Source: Pyrenopolyporus hunteri (lineage: Eukaryota > Ascomycota > Sordariomycetes > Xylariales > Hypoxylaceae). Taken from it: 64,000 bases of DNA. A program made the translations under genes and the position numbers. Shown piece by piece: positions 52,764 through 63,710 of this stretch. Position 1 is the first letter of the stretch. Each line of letters opens with the position of its first letter. The stretch lies in the NCBI GenBank assembly GCA_902806595.1, contig CADCXC010000012.1, forward strand, positions 248,001-312,000, in the 5' to 3' direction. Below the pieces are notes generated by a model, which was given only the letters and a program-made list of their open reading frames with translations, ran no database searches and was not told the origin of the DNA.

Positions 52764-53627
52764 ATGCTGTACGAATATCTCGTCGCGCTGACCGGAGCAA
52801 CGGCGGTGTTAGCTTCTACCCCTCAAGGCTTCGAGCCTGCAGCGAAGTCCACTCTGCTGGTCTCATTCAGCGATGTTGGTGCAACGGACGGAAATGTCCT
52901 GGAAAAGGCCGGTAAGCTACCCCAACCACACGTGAAGACCTCTACAATGACAAGGGGAGTGTTGATGAATATCGTAGCAACCCAAGAAGCCCCTACTGTC
53001 GGAACACAATCCAAACTAGATGGAACGTCGTTTGCGGTATTGATGATTGATCTTGACATCCCCACGAACACCCCCCCAACGACGGGAACTCTACTCCACT
53101 GGATGCAAACTGGTCTCACGCAAAGTGCGGAAGCGACAGAGTTGAAGACTTCTACGGGAAGCGTAAACGCCTTCGCGTTTGAGAACTCTCAGGGTCAGGC
53201 AGCCTTCGCAGAATACCGCGGACCCTCGCCTCCCGCGAGGATACCGCTGTCTCATCGATACACCCAAGTCTTGGTGGACACATCCGACGCTACGGAAGAG
53301 AATCTAAATGTCCTCAAGGCGGCGGCCTCAAGTCGAATGAACTTCAACGCTCTGGCCGTCTTAACAGAAGCCGGGCTGGTGGACAAGGTTCTGGCCGGCA
53401 ATTTCTTTAATGTGACGAACCCCGGCCCAGCGGCTTCGTTGAATCCTTCAAACTCTACGACTGGCGACGGCGGAGGATCCGGTGGGAGAGCTGGAAGTAC
53501 GGGAACCGGCTCTGTTATGAGGCCAACCCAGACTCCGTTCATTCCCGGCGGTGCAGCGGTTACGCAAAGAGCAAGCGGGGTGCTTTTAGCAATTACGATG
53601 GTCGGGGCTGTGTTTATTACTCTGTAA
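52764..53627 (+). CDS. Secreted PEBP-family protein, probably GPI-anchored
   Basis: A single exon of 287 residues. The ATG at 52764 is preferred over an in-frame upstream TTG. Residues 1-18 (MLYEYLVALTGATAVLAS) form a signal peptide. The phosphatidylethanolamine-binding (PEBP/RKIP) fold shows the ligand-site DLDIP (Asp96, Asp98, Pro100) and YRGPSPP followed by SHRY (151-166). Residues ~230-265 are Gly/Ser/Thr-rich with N-x-S/T sites, and the C-terminus is a hydrophobic tail (GVLLAITMVGAVFITL), the layout of a GPI-anchored cell-wall or plasma-membrane protein. Secreted PEBP proteins are common in filamentous ascomycetes; their ligands are mostly unknown. It could bind lipids at the cell surface. 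Confidence 0.9.
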   Translation: MLYEYLVALTGATAVLASTPQGFEPAAKSTLLVSFSDVGATDGNVLEKAGKLPQPHVKTSTMTRGVLMNIVATQEAPTVGTQSKLDGTSFAVLMIDLDIPTNTPPTTGTLLHWMQTGLTQSAEATELKTSTGSVNAFAFENSQGQAAFAEYRGPSPPARIPLSHRYTQVLVDTSDATEENLNVLKAAASSRMNFNALAVLTEAGLVDKVLAGNFFNVTNPGPAASLNPSNSTTGDGGGSGGRAGSTGTGSVMRPTQTPFIPGGAAVTQRASGVLLAITMVGAVFITL

Positions 53628-55416
53628 ATTGAATGGGGGTTTAAGACCGGGGAAAAAAAAGCGATAAGTCGATATCAACGCGGAGGGGAAAGGAGAGACA
53701 TACATCCTTCGAAGCCACCGATATATCCTTGCTATTTGGAGATCCACCCAAGTCACATAAACCATAGGCTCCGCGTGTGCTGGCTCGGGATTCGGAAAGG
53801 CAAGCAGAGAGATTATCCTGTCGAACGTCCACGTAAAAAGCCAACTCGGAGATCCCGAGGGGATTTTAGAGACGGCCATACATACATACTTGACTCGCGG
53901 AGAGCTCATGTAACAGTAAGCTCTACGTATTCTCTTACGCGGGTAAATAACTACTACCGGGGAAATAAAAGCTGTTTTGACCCGAATGTCGCGATTACGG
54001 CTACCTACCTAGACATCACATAATATACCCCGTTTCGCTCGGTATCCGCACACTATGCCGACGATCTCTAACGAGAGCAGAACTGCCGTGAAGCCCTGCG
54101 AACACATTCCGGGAGGTTGCACATGAAGAGCACTCATCCTCTACATAGTTGGAACCGCTTGACCAATCACCAGCTCGAACACCATATTGTTCCAGATCTA
54201 GAAACGCTGCCTGCCAGCCCCCTCCTCGGCCATACCCCCTTTGTCTTCTTGGCCGCCTTACTCGTGTTGTCTATGATAATCTAAGCTCCAACTCTTGAGC
54301 GAGCTTCCCCGCAAACATACGCACAACATCTTTATATCCCTGGTTCTAAAAACAACCCCCACTTCACCGATGACCGAGTAGATTATCCCTCTACTCGAAA
54401 GTAGCTTCAGTTCACCGCGAGTTGTCATATGTACTACCCATAGTCGTGGGCCACAGCGGTTCTCCACAGCGCGGACATGCACCATACCCATCCAGCTGAC
54501 GCTAGATCGCTCCTGGGCGGCGTCCACTAGTCCCAAGAACGAGGGGCGTCAAAGGGGTGCGGGACCACATCCCGAAACATCGCCGAGCCTCCGCGGCGGG
54601 TAGTTTGAGTTCTTTGTGTGAAATCAATATTCGGGATCAACGTCCCACGTACATGTAGGGTTAAGGGACAAACCCAACGCGCGGTCAAAGACTGTAAGAT
54701 TGGGGGAGTGTGATTGTTCCCTACTATATGCAACCTATCAGCGGCCTCGGAATACCCTATCTGTCCCTGAATGTAGCGGTATTCTTAATCTATCATGTGC
54801 AGCACTATGAGAATAAGACTGGAATATACGAACGGCGGCAACAAACTACGTACCCGACTTACCTTGCACCACAACCGGTGTAAGGCGCCGCTCCTTGTCG
54901 CTCTGCATACGAACCTATGTAGGTACCTAGCTACCACGTTGGAGAACTGCATACTACCTAGGTACGTGACCGGACACTAAGGTAGGTATCGAGCAACGGG
55001 GACTATCTACGTCCGGCTAGCTCTGCGTGTTCGAAACAAGCAGCTAAGAACATTACCCGATAGTGCCCACCTCTCCGCTTCCCGAGCTACCTGTGTTATG
55101 ACAAACTAACTACGGACGAAAGATACCGTTGCGGTCCCCCCTCGAAGGCCGGTCTTTGTTGCGAGGTCAGCCCCAACCCATAAATGGCCGTCGTCTCCCT
55201 CCGTCATAGACTGCTTCTTCCTAGCTTCTCTTCGATCATCCTTCCCTCATATCTCTGTAATCGAGTTTCCTGCTCCCTAAGAAGCTCGAAGGACGGGTTA
55301 GCAATTCGCCTCGTTAATAAGACTCGCAACGTACGATTCTCTTCGAACCGTCCCAACCTACCCGCGCTGACGGCTCTTAGTATCATTGGATAGAAACCAT
55401 TTAAGAGAAATTCAAA
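53628..55416. other. Intergenic, no convincing gene
   Basis: Contains frames of up to 107 codons on both strands without family motifs. A TAGG-type cluster is at 54911-54990. The right end is the FDH promoter: ATCATTGGATAG, then an A-rich leader directly before the ATG. Confidence 0.55.
54911..54990. repeat. TAGGTACCTA palindromic motifs
   Basis: ATGTAGGTACCTAGCTACC (54917-54935) and TACTACCTAGGTACGTGACC (54953-54972), then AGGTAGGTATC. Same family as at 22071 and 63541. Confidence 0.7.
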
Positions 55417-57531
55417 ATGGTATTATTAGCTCGCCCTCTCTCCTGCTGCACTCGTCCCATATCTACGCGGGCACTCTCTACAGCCACAGCAGCGGCTCGT
55501 TCTGTTCGCATTGGTCGGCCTTATTCGTCGGTGCGCGCTGACCTGACGTCACGCGCGACCCTGGCGTCTAAGAGCTGGCCCGCGCCTATACCCTACCCTC
55601 CATCATTACGAATTCCCGCTTCGACCCGTCTACTAACTACGAAACGTGAAAAGGTCAAAGTTCTAGCCGTCCTATACGATGGTGGCCAGCACGCCAAAGA
55701 TGTAAGTGCCCGAATAGAAGAAAAAAAAGATAATATACCAAGATTCACTCCCATTGCACAATCCCGTCCACGATTGGTTTTGCTTGTTATTTCGTTCTCC
55801 ACCCTCAGATCCCCTGCCCTACCATACACCCCCCTTCTGCCGTGGCCCCGCAGTGCCGTTTCTTGCTATAAGCAAACCAGCCGTCCAATGACGGAGGGCC
55901 AACAGGCCATTGGCTGAAACTTGCATGCAATGGTCTGCGTTTGGTAAACTCCATGAGGCGGCAGATGTAGAGGGAGAAAGGAGAAGAGGGGGAGAAAAGG
56001 GGGCAGGGTGAGGGGTAATTGACTTGCATACACACCATACGCACATACGCGCGCACCCACGCTCTCACGCACACACCCCAAGTCACATCGCGATCTCCCA
56101 TCCATCTCTCTCCACTTCCCAGCATGAACTAACCTATCCTTCTTCCACCCAATTGCAGGTGCCCGAGCTGCTGGGAACGACCGAGAACGAACTAGGTCTC
56201 CGAAAATGGCTCGAGGACCAGGGTCACACCCTCGTTACCACGTCCGACAAAGAGGGCGAGAACTCCACCTTCGACAGGGAGCTCGTCGACGCTGAGATCA
56301 TCATTACCACTCCGTACGTCTCTTTTTCTCTCTGACAGTAGCCCCCCACGGAGATGCAATACACAATATGAGGACCAAGTAAAACATATGTGGTAATGCC
56401 AATGGGGCTTGGGTGGGTGGGGGAAAGAGAAGGCCGGTCCTCCGGTTGGGGGAACACAAATCTCAGACACATTTTCAGCCAGAAAAAAACAAACAGGTAA
56501 CATGCACTAATACCACGGCAGCTTCCACCCGGGCTACCTGACCGCCGAGCGACTGGCCAAGGCCAAGAAGCTGAAGCTCGCCGTGACGGCGGGCATCGGG
56601 TCGGACCACGTGGACCTGAACGCGGCGAACAAGACGAACGGGGGGATCACGGTGGCCGAAGTGACCGGCTCGAACGTGGTGTCGGTAGCGGAGCACGTGG
56701 TGATGACGATCCTGGTGCTGGTGCGCAACTTCGTGCCGGCGCACGAGATGATCGAGGCGGGCGAGTGGGAGGTCGCGGCGGCGGCGAAGAACGAGTACGA
56801 CCTGGAGAACAAGGTGGTCGGCACGGTGGCGGTGGGCCGCATCGGCGAGCGCGTGCTGCGCCGCCTCAAGGCCTTCGACTGCAAGGAGCTGCTCTACTAC
56901 GACTACCAGCCCCTCCGCCCCGAGGTCGAGAAGGAGATCGGCTGCCGCCGCGTCGATAGCCTCGAGGAGATGCTTGGCCAGTGCGACGTTGTTACGATCA
57001 ACTGCCCTCTGCACGAGAAGACCCGTGGTCTGTTCAACAAGGACCTGATTGCTAAGATGAAGCCTGGTACGTTGCAATTACCTTTCCCCTTCTCCCTCCC
57101 TCTTCCCTCCACTCTTATCACATCCATTCAACTAGACCTCAAAGAAAACTACGACTAAGTACACAACTAACCTCCCCCACCCAGGCTCCTGGCTCGTCAA
57201 CACCGCTCGCGGCGCCATCGTGGTGAAGGAGGACGTGGCGGAGGCGCTCAAGTCGGGCCACCTGCGGGGGTACGGCGGGGACGTGTGGTTCCCGCAGCCG
57301 GCGCCCAAGGACCACCCGCTGCGGTACGCCAAGAACCCGTTCGGCGGCGGCAACGCCATGGTGCCGCACATGTCGGGCACCTCCATCGACGCCCAGAAGC
57401 GCTACGCCGCCGGCACCAAGGCCATCCTCGAGAGCTACCTCTCCGGCAAGCACGACTACCGCCCCGAGGACCTCATCGTCAAGGACGGCGACTACGTCAC
57501 CAAGGCCTACGGCCAGAGGACTAAGGCTTAG
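55417..57531 (+). CDS. fdh: NAD-dependent formate dehydrogenase with N-terminal presequence
   Basis: Exons 55417-55701, 56159-56313, 56522-57066 and 57185-57531 give 443 residues. The catalytic part from residue ~79 (VKVLAVLYDGG) is typical FDH: GTTENELGLRKWLEDQGH, Asn198, Arg337 (NTARGAI), Gln366 (WFPQPAP) and His390 (PHMSGTS), the residues that bind formate and promote hydride transfer to NAD+. The first ~78 residues are Arg/Ser/Ala-rich with almost no acid, as a mitochondrial targeting signal; some fungal FDHs lack this extension. The NAD-binding loop reads TVAVGRIG, so the first Gly of GxGxxG is Ala250. Intron 1 is unusually long (457 nt). It oxidises formate to CO2, supplying NADH from C1 or oxalate breakdown. 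All structural residues except the loop Gly are conserved, so activity is expected. Confidence 0.95.
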
Positions 57532-58798
57532 GTTTGTTGCTCGTGCGTGGGCTTGCGTGCCCGATAGCTGGCTGGCTGGCTGGCTATGGTTCCGGGCACC
57601 ATAGGCGTGTCGTCGCGATGCCTGGCTTTCTACGGGATAATGACCTACTCAACCTAACATATTGTGTTTTGATATGACTTGTTGCTGCACCATCGTTGTC
57701 ACGGGATAGGGCGAGATGACGGGATGGGCGAAAGCCGGGCGGAATCCGGCGTGAGAAAGTTACGGTATAAATGACGAGCAACGCCATACGAACAAATGAA
57801 TAACAAATCTCCTATTGGCAGGGGATATGGCTAGATAGTATTGTAGCATAGCCATTGTTTTGAAAACGAGCGATTCCTGAAGTCTTGAAGCAACCTATCT
57901 GAAACTTATCCATTTACTTGCGTGCCACCAATTGGGTCTCTTTACACCATCTCGAAAACCAGGGCTACCTAATTCTCATAGACCCGGATATATTCACCTA
58001 ATATCTAACTCCACGGCGAATAATAAACCGTATATGGCGGCACCTGACAATCGCAGTACATAGCACTACAAACGCCCCTCACGTAAGAGCACCACACTAA
58101 GCCAAACCCCCTACGCTCAAAAAGGGAACAAGCTTGCCCTTCCCCTCTCCGGCGCGGCCCAGCTAGGACGGAACCGGGGGCCGGTGACGTCTGCGTTACG
58201 GCATGGGTCAGCACCGCGCGATGGGGCACGAGCGCCATCGTGTCGTCAGAGACTCGTTGGTCAGCGCGCCAGACTTGGAAGAGAGGAAAGCATCCAACCG
58301 TCATCCAATGTATCGTGTGTTCGCTCCCTAGGTTGGGTGGGTATTAGCTGTTTACATACCGCACGTAGAACAAGTTCTCGCTTTTATCATTAACTAAGTC
58401 GAGTACCTCATTACCTCCTAAGCTACTAGCTCGAGATACATACCTACATACTAACGCACACCAGCTTCATCTCCATACGTAACCTGCTTTTCCCCAGGGA
58501 GATACTTCCACCCTTTGTCAGTACCAATCCCCTTTGTTAATAATTCCACCAGCAAACATATAAATACCCCTCCAATCTCTCGGGAACCTTGATGGTCAAC
58601 TCTCCCTTCCACACTCAAAGTTTCCTATTCTCTTTTCCTATTTCGAGTCCGCGCCAACCAATCAGCGAGTAATACCTCTTTAGCCTCGATTGCAACATCG
58701 AAGCTTGGAATAACAACACGCGCTTGTTATATCATACCTACTATCATTACCTACTTAGGTTTCTACCTAGCTTATAAAAAGTAATAACAACAGCAAAA
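57532..58798. other. Intergenic with metallothionein promoter
   Basis: After the FDH stop come its 3' UTR (a GCTGGCTGGCTGGCT repeat at ~57,568) and ~1 kb without a recognisable gene. The last ~250 bases are pyrimidine-rich with a TATA element and belong to the metallothionein promoter. Confidence 0.6.
58559..58571 (+). promoter_or_regulatory. TATA box and stress-element-like CCCCT before metallothionein
   Basis: TATAAATA at 58559-58566 is directly followed by CCCCT (STRE core). A second TATAAAA at 58773-58779 is only ~20 bases before the ATG, too close for the usual spacing. Inferred from motif and position only. Confidence 0.4.
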
Positions 58799-59003
58799 AT
58801 GGGCTGCAACTGCAACAACGCCGGCGCCTGCAGCTGCGCGACCTCGGGGTCCTGCGTGTGCGAGCAGAACTGCGGATGCACCAACTGCCCGGTAAGACAG
58901 ATACCTACCCAACTACCCTGATATACCCGTTCATCTACCCCTATATAAATCCGAATACTTCCCGTAAGGCACATACTAACAACCACCGCAGAAGAAGTCC
59001 TAA
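58799..59003 (+). CDS. Mini-metallothionein, 34 residues, nine cysteines
   Basis: Exon 1 (58799-58891) encodes 31 residues; a 100 nt intron (donor GTAAGA, branch ACTAAC, acceptor CGCAG) leads to a 12-nt second exon (58992-59003) encoding KKS and a TAA stop. Cysteines lie at 3, 5, 11, 13, 19, 21, 25, 27 and 30, giving four C-x-C pairs and a CxxC overlap (C27-C30). The GxCxC start and the Gly/Ser/Asn spacers match the short copper metallothioneins of filamentous fungi, such as the Neurospora copper metallothionein. The protein should chelate Cu(I) (possibly Zn or Cd) in the cytosol. It is easily missed because the coding length is far below usual gene-finder limits. High confidence from motif, splice signals and clean frame. 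Confidence 0.92.
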
Positions 59004-59598
59004 ACAACTTCCTCTCCTCCACCCTTCCCTCTCTTGCCCTTCCTAGGCATTCAATACACCCCCAAAGCCAAGGAATGACGTCACCAAAGCACCGTCATTA
59101 GCCATGGAAGTCAGAGAGTAGAGCTCGTCCTTAGAGGAAGAAAGGAATGTAATAACACTGTACGACGGAAACCCCAACAATCCTTGTATTGTCACGAATA
59201 TCCATCTGGGCTATTTCTATTTATTGTGGATAGTTGATCTCTGTAACTCTTGGTGGAACTACTTCTTATTAGCTAGCTAGGCTTGCGAGTTGGCGGGAGT
59301 AGTTCTAGTCGTTCCTTTATAATGACAATTGATGACCCGAGTATAATTGTCCATAACCAGTGCGTCGTCTAGTTCAAAATAGAATACCTAGTAAAAAAGA
59401 CTCGGATATTCGTATGGCTGCGATGATTGTATATACACTCGCAAGCCGCGCATCCGATCCAAGGAAGAGCCCTCGTAAGACAATCATACAAACGCCATAC
59501 CATTACTAGGTACCTGGTACTTCACCCCTATTCTCACAACCCGTGCACGGAATCCAAACGCCGCCTATGCAATCTCCCATGTATCCACGCCATAATCA
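59004..59598. other. Shared 3' region of metallothionein and Tof1
   Basis: No gene seen. Carries the 3' UTRs of two convergent genes. Confidence 0.6.
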
Positions 59599-62500
59599 TT
59601 ACTCTTCGTCACTGCTATCAAGGACGAACCCCGCTCTAGCTCTAGGCCGTCTCCTCGCCGCCGTTTTCGCGGCGGGCACATCGTCGTCATCCGGATCTGC
59701 ATCTTGCATCTCCACATCGCCGTCGCCATCACCAGGCGGCTCCTTAGACAACTTCCTCCTCTTCGCGCCTAGGACCTCCGCCACCCGCGGACTAGACGAC
59801 AATGGCGTATCGTCCGTGCCCTCTGCCGCATCCCCATCCCCATCTTCCTCGTCTTCATCCTCATCTTCATCTTCATCTTCATCTTTATCTTCCTCCTCCC
59901 TTGACAACATCAAATCGTCGTCCTCCCCATTCTCACTACCGCCCCCCAACAACTCCTCAACCTTCCTCTTCCCCGTCCCCGTCCCCTTCGCCCCCTTATC
60001 CCCACTCCCACCCACATCCGCGCCCGCGCCCACGGTAACCGCCCCCGCGGCCCCGTGCTTAGCAGCGTGCACCTGCTGGCGCCGGCGGATGCGCTCCTCG
60101 TTGGCGTAGAACTCGGCCCACTTCGCGCCGTCCTCGTCGTCCGACTCGTCGTCGCTCGCGTGGACGTACAGCTCGCTCTTGAAGCGTCTGGCCTTCACCT
60201 TCTCGCGCTCCCTGCGCGCGCGCGCCCTCGCCTCGAGCTCCTCCTCGTCGGGGCCCTGGTCCCCGTCGTCTTCGGCATCGCTGCCGCGGCGGCGGCGGCG
60301 GCGCCGGGTTTTCTTCGGCTTGTCGAGGAACTCGTCGGCGACTTTGCGCGCCGTCGGACCGCCCGCGGGGAACAGGATCTCGTCGTCGTCGTCGTCGTTG
60401 GCAATACCGTCGTCGTCGTCGAAGACGGCCTTCTTCCGCGGGGCTGCTTTGCGTCTGAGCTGGTCCTCGGCGAGCTTGCCGTCTTCGAAGGTCGGCGGGT
60501 TGAACTCGGCTTTTTTGATCAGGTCTAGGGAGTCCTGGATCTGGTCGGCGGTCACGTGGGATGGGATGACCCACGCTGATTCAGGAGTCTCTTCGACGGA
60601 TGGGACGAGCCGCTCGAAGCCGACGAGTTTCATGAGCAGGCGCAGATGCGAGTTCTTGAACATGGCGGTGCGACGGGCGTCGTTGTCCGGCCGAATGGCT
60701 AAGTGCTTACTGTTAATTGCGACGTTATAGAAATTGAGTGAGAAAACTTACAAACTGGAGGAGCTTCTTTGGCAGGAAGTTTCTCCGTATTCTGCTGTTC
60801 GCCCTCATTCTCACCCCCTTCCGCACCCTCCACAGAAGGTAACGCTTTTTCTGCCGCTTCCCATGCCCTTCTTTCGGTTTCCGCCGCAGACAGTTGTCCC
60901 TTGACCCAATTGATATGGTCTGCCAGGTTTTTGTCTAGCAGAACCCCGACAGCGATCGCTATTTGCTGGTCCCGTTCCTCGATATGTCGGAATTCTAGCT
61001 CGGCTCCTGGTCTAGACTGCGTGGTAGATATGGTTTGCTTCTCATAGCCATACTCAAGGTAGTGCGCCGTCGCGTTGATTTTGGAGAACAGCATTTCGAT
61101 GATCAATTGGGGCCGCTCCTCGATCTTACGGATACATTTCCTGAGGATCTGTTTTACTAGTTCCTCCCATTCCTTGTACATCGAGGAACCCTTATCCAGA
61201 GGTTCCTGGCCTTTAATCATGCTATAGAATAGCTGTATGATGTCGACTCGGAAGAGCATGACGCTCATGTTCTGCTTGAAAGCTATTCGATAAAAGTAGC
61301 GATGCGCCCGCTTCAATTGAGAGTCATCCAAGTCCTGGTAGTACTTTGTGAATTGCACGAACGTATCCACCACACCTTGGGGTGTAAACCGGGTCGCAAA
61401 TCGGTTAAAATCGAACTTTCGCTCCCGCGATGTTCGTTCTGCATTTGCTTGGTCGTTCTCGGAGTCGTCATCCTCCTCCACAGGGTTCTCTTCATCCTCT
61501 CCAGCAGCCTTAGCAGCCTTCCTCTTCTTCCGGACTCGCCGTCTTGACCGTACTTGCATATCCGTGTTCTGTTTTGAATACGCTTCCAAGACGCGGAGGT
61601 AGGTATGAGTAAGCTCGGTACAGGCATCGAGATACTCGAAACCTTGGTCCTTGTAATTCCTAGCGATGTTTGCAATTCTGTCATGCGTCTCCTCTTCGTA
61701 GAAGATACGGCTAAGAATATTCTCCGCGATCTCCTCGTCCTCTTCATTACCCGATTCTGACATCTCCTGGACCGTCAGAAGGATCTGGGTAAAGCATCGC
61801 ATAGCGGCGCACAACTCTTGCCAACGCTTGCTCTCCAGCGAATCACCAATCGCCCTGTTTAAAGTGATAAACATCTGCTGGTTGAGGACCCCGGCAACGA
61901 GATTAAAAGACCCAACATCTTCGGCGCTAGCCGACTTACGGTCTTTCGCGGCCTTCTTCCGCATCCTCTCGGCCTCCAGGAACCACGATACCAGATAGAA
62001 GAATTGGCGCGAGTGGTATTCGAAGACATACTCCTTCTGTTCGTCAATCTTCTTTCGGATGTGTTGGAAAAGGGGATTGAAACTGGAATCCAGGAATTCT
62101 TCCACGAAACCTTTGAGCTGCTGGCGCGCCCGAGTGTTTAGGGATACGGGGGGTCCTAAGTCCTTCGGCTCCATCTCCTCTTTCCTGGGTCTCCTTGGTG
62201 GTCGGTATACCTTGCTGTTATCCATCTTATGTTGTCTCGTCGCCGCATCGAGCAAGGCATCCTGGCCAGTGACGGTAGAAACTTTACCATCGCCTCGATC
62301 CACCCAGATCATGGTTCCCCACCGGTTATGTCTAGACGGAGCCTTTCGGTTATAAGGTCGATGCATTGCGGCCTCCTTGTTCATCATAGCGGTGAGTTCG
62401 TTCGACTTCGCCTTGCTTAACTGCTTGTCATCCATAAATAGCTTAGCAACATCGACACGCTTGACCAAATGGAAGATGATCTCCATCACGATAACGCCTT

Positions 62501-63274
62501 CTTGATTAAAGTCGTCTCCCATATTCGAAGCAATGGTTAAAAGGGTTAGAAGTATGTCTTGGTAAGAGAATGCATCGATCAAAGCCGATCGCGAGATCTG
62601 AGTTTCATCGCCATCGTACGTGACGCCAGGGGGTGGAGAGATCATAGCCACGTTCCGTAGAAACAGTAGGATCAGTTTGATAATTCCTTCGTCGCGCGAG
62701 GATCGTTCGCTACGGGATAGGGCCATGGAAGGCAACGCGACTCGCACGGCGGTGTGGAGGATCTGGGCAGCATCGAAGTTGATAATGGCACGCTTATATC
62801 CGACTTGAGCGAGCTGCAGTACGGGGAGATGTCGATGATGGTTCACGGTCATTTGGTCAGGATCCCGTTCCAGGGGCCATGTCAACGGCACCATGATCTC
62901 AAAACATGCCAACGCGGCCCTCGCTTTGAACTTGTTATCAGTCTCATTTTCGGGCCAGGACGCAAGGATGTGTAATAAGTCGCCTTCAACTATATTCGCT
63001 TCGGCCAAGCATCGCGCAACGTCCATTCGGTTCGTTTTCTCGTCGTAGAAGCGGATCCATTTCTTGATATCCCTCAGGACCTCCAAGGCGGAGTCTCCGA
63101 GAACGTATCGTCCATCGTCGTCGGCGCTAAAACCACCAAGCTACAAGATTGCAGTCAGTATTTCCGCCGGCGAAAAGGAGTTCGACAGAAGCCACTAACA
63201 GCTGAGACGAGACCGTTGATATGGGCCCGAACTTCGGGATGTACCACATCAGTTGTACCCTCTGAAGGCTCCAT
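59599..63274 (-). CDS. tof1: Tof1/Timeless replication fork protection protein
   Basis: Three exons (63200-63274, 60752-63140, 59599-60698; introns 59 nt and 53 nt) join to 1,187 residues. The N-terminal TIMELESS domain shows NIVEGDLLHILASW, FEIMVPLTWPLERDP and QLAQVGYKRAIINFDA. The central part has NRWGTMIWVDRGDG and FYLVSWFLEAERMRKK, all hallmarks of Tof1/Swi1. The second join reads PPVSIRPDNDARRTAMFKN. The last ~250 residues are highly charged, with poly-Asp runs and an Asp/Glu repeat encoded by CATCTT hexamers on the plus strand (about 59,841-59,900). With Csm3/Swi3 and Mrc1, Tof1 stabilises paused forks and activates the replication checkpoint in the nucleus. The partner genes are not in this window. 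The start ATG at 63272-63274 opens MEPSEGTTDVVHPEVRAHI, and I see no better one. Confidence 0.95.
59841..59900. repeat. CATCTT hexamer microsatellite inside tof1
   Basis: Repeated CATCTT on the plus strand encodes alternating Asp and Glu on the minus strand. It probably varies in length between strains without shifting the frame. Confidence 0.7.
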
Positions 63275-63710
63275 GTCGGCGACGAGGAATTGTTTCCTTA
63301 CGCCAGAGATCTCCTCGTGGTTTGGTCTTGAACAATCGTCATTAGTACAAGGAGGGGGAAATTCTTAAGCTGGTATAAATTGAAAACGCGTCTCACGCGT
63401 ATTAATTGACGGAGTGACGCGCCAAGATCCTTTTAAGCTTGGCGCCGCGCTAGTGGGGCAGTTATAAGGTACGATCATGCATGTTGGTCCGTGCACAATG
63501 CATCTGCTAGGAAGATACCTTCATACCCCAGCCTAGAGCCCTAGGTAGGTAGGTACCTATGTAGGTACCTAGGTAGAGGTAATAGACCCACAGATAATCC
63601 GTAGGCCGAGGCTATCCATCCGGCAAAAATCGTCAACACTCCATTAGGTAACTTTCATTCCTTCAACTGTCAAGAGACATTCCCCCTTCCCTCCCCCCTA
63701 AAATAAACAA
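63275..63710. promoter_or_regulatory. Divergent promoter between tof1 and hydroxyacyl-CoA dehydrogenase
   Basis: The two start codons face away from each other across 436 bases. The right half has a pyrimidine-rich run ending in AAATAAACAA immediately before the ATG. A TAGGTACC cluster sits near its centre. Confidence 0.6.
63541..63577. repeat. TAGGTACC palindromic microsatellite in divergent promoter
   Basis: CTAGGTAGGTAGGTACCTATG followed by TAGGTACCTAGGTAG; same family as elsewhere in the window. Confidence 0.8.
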
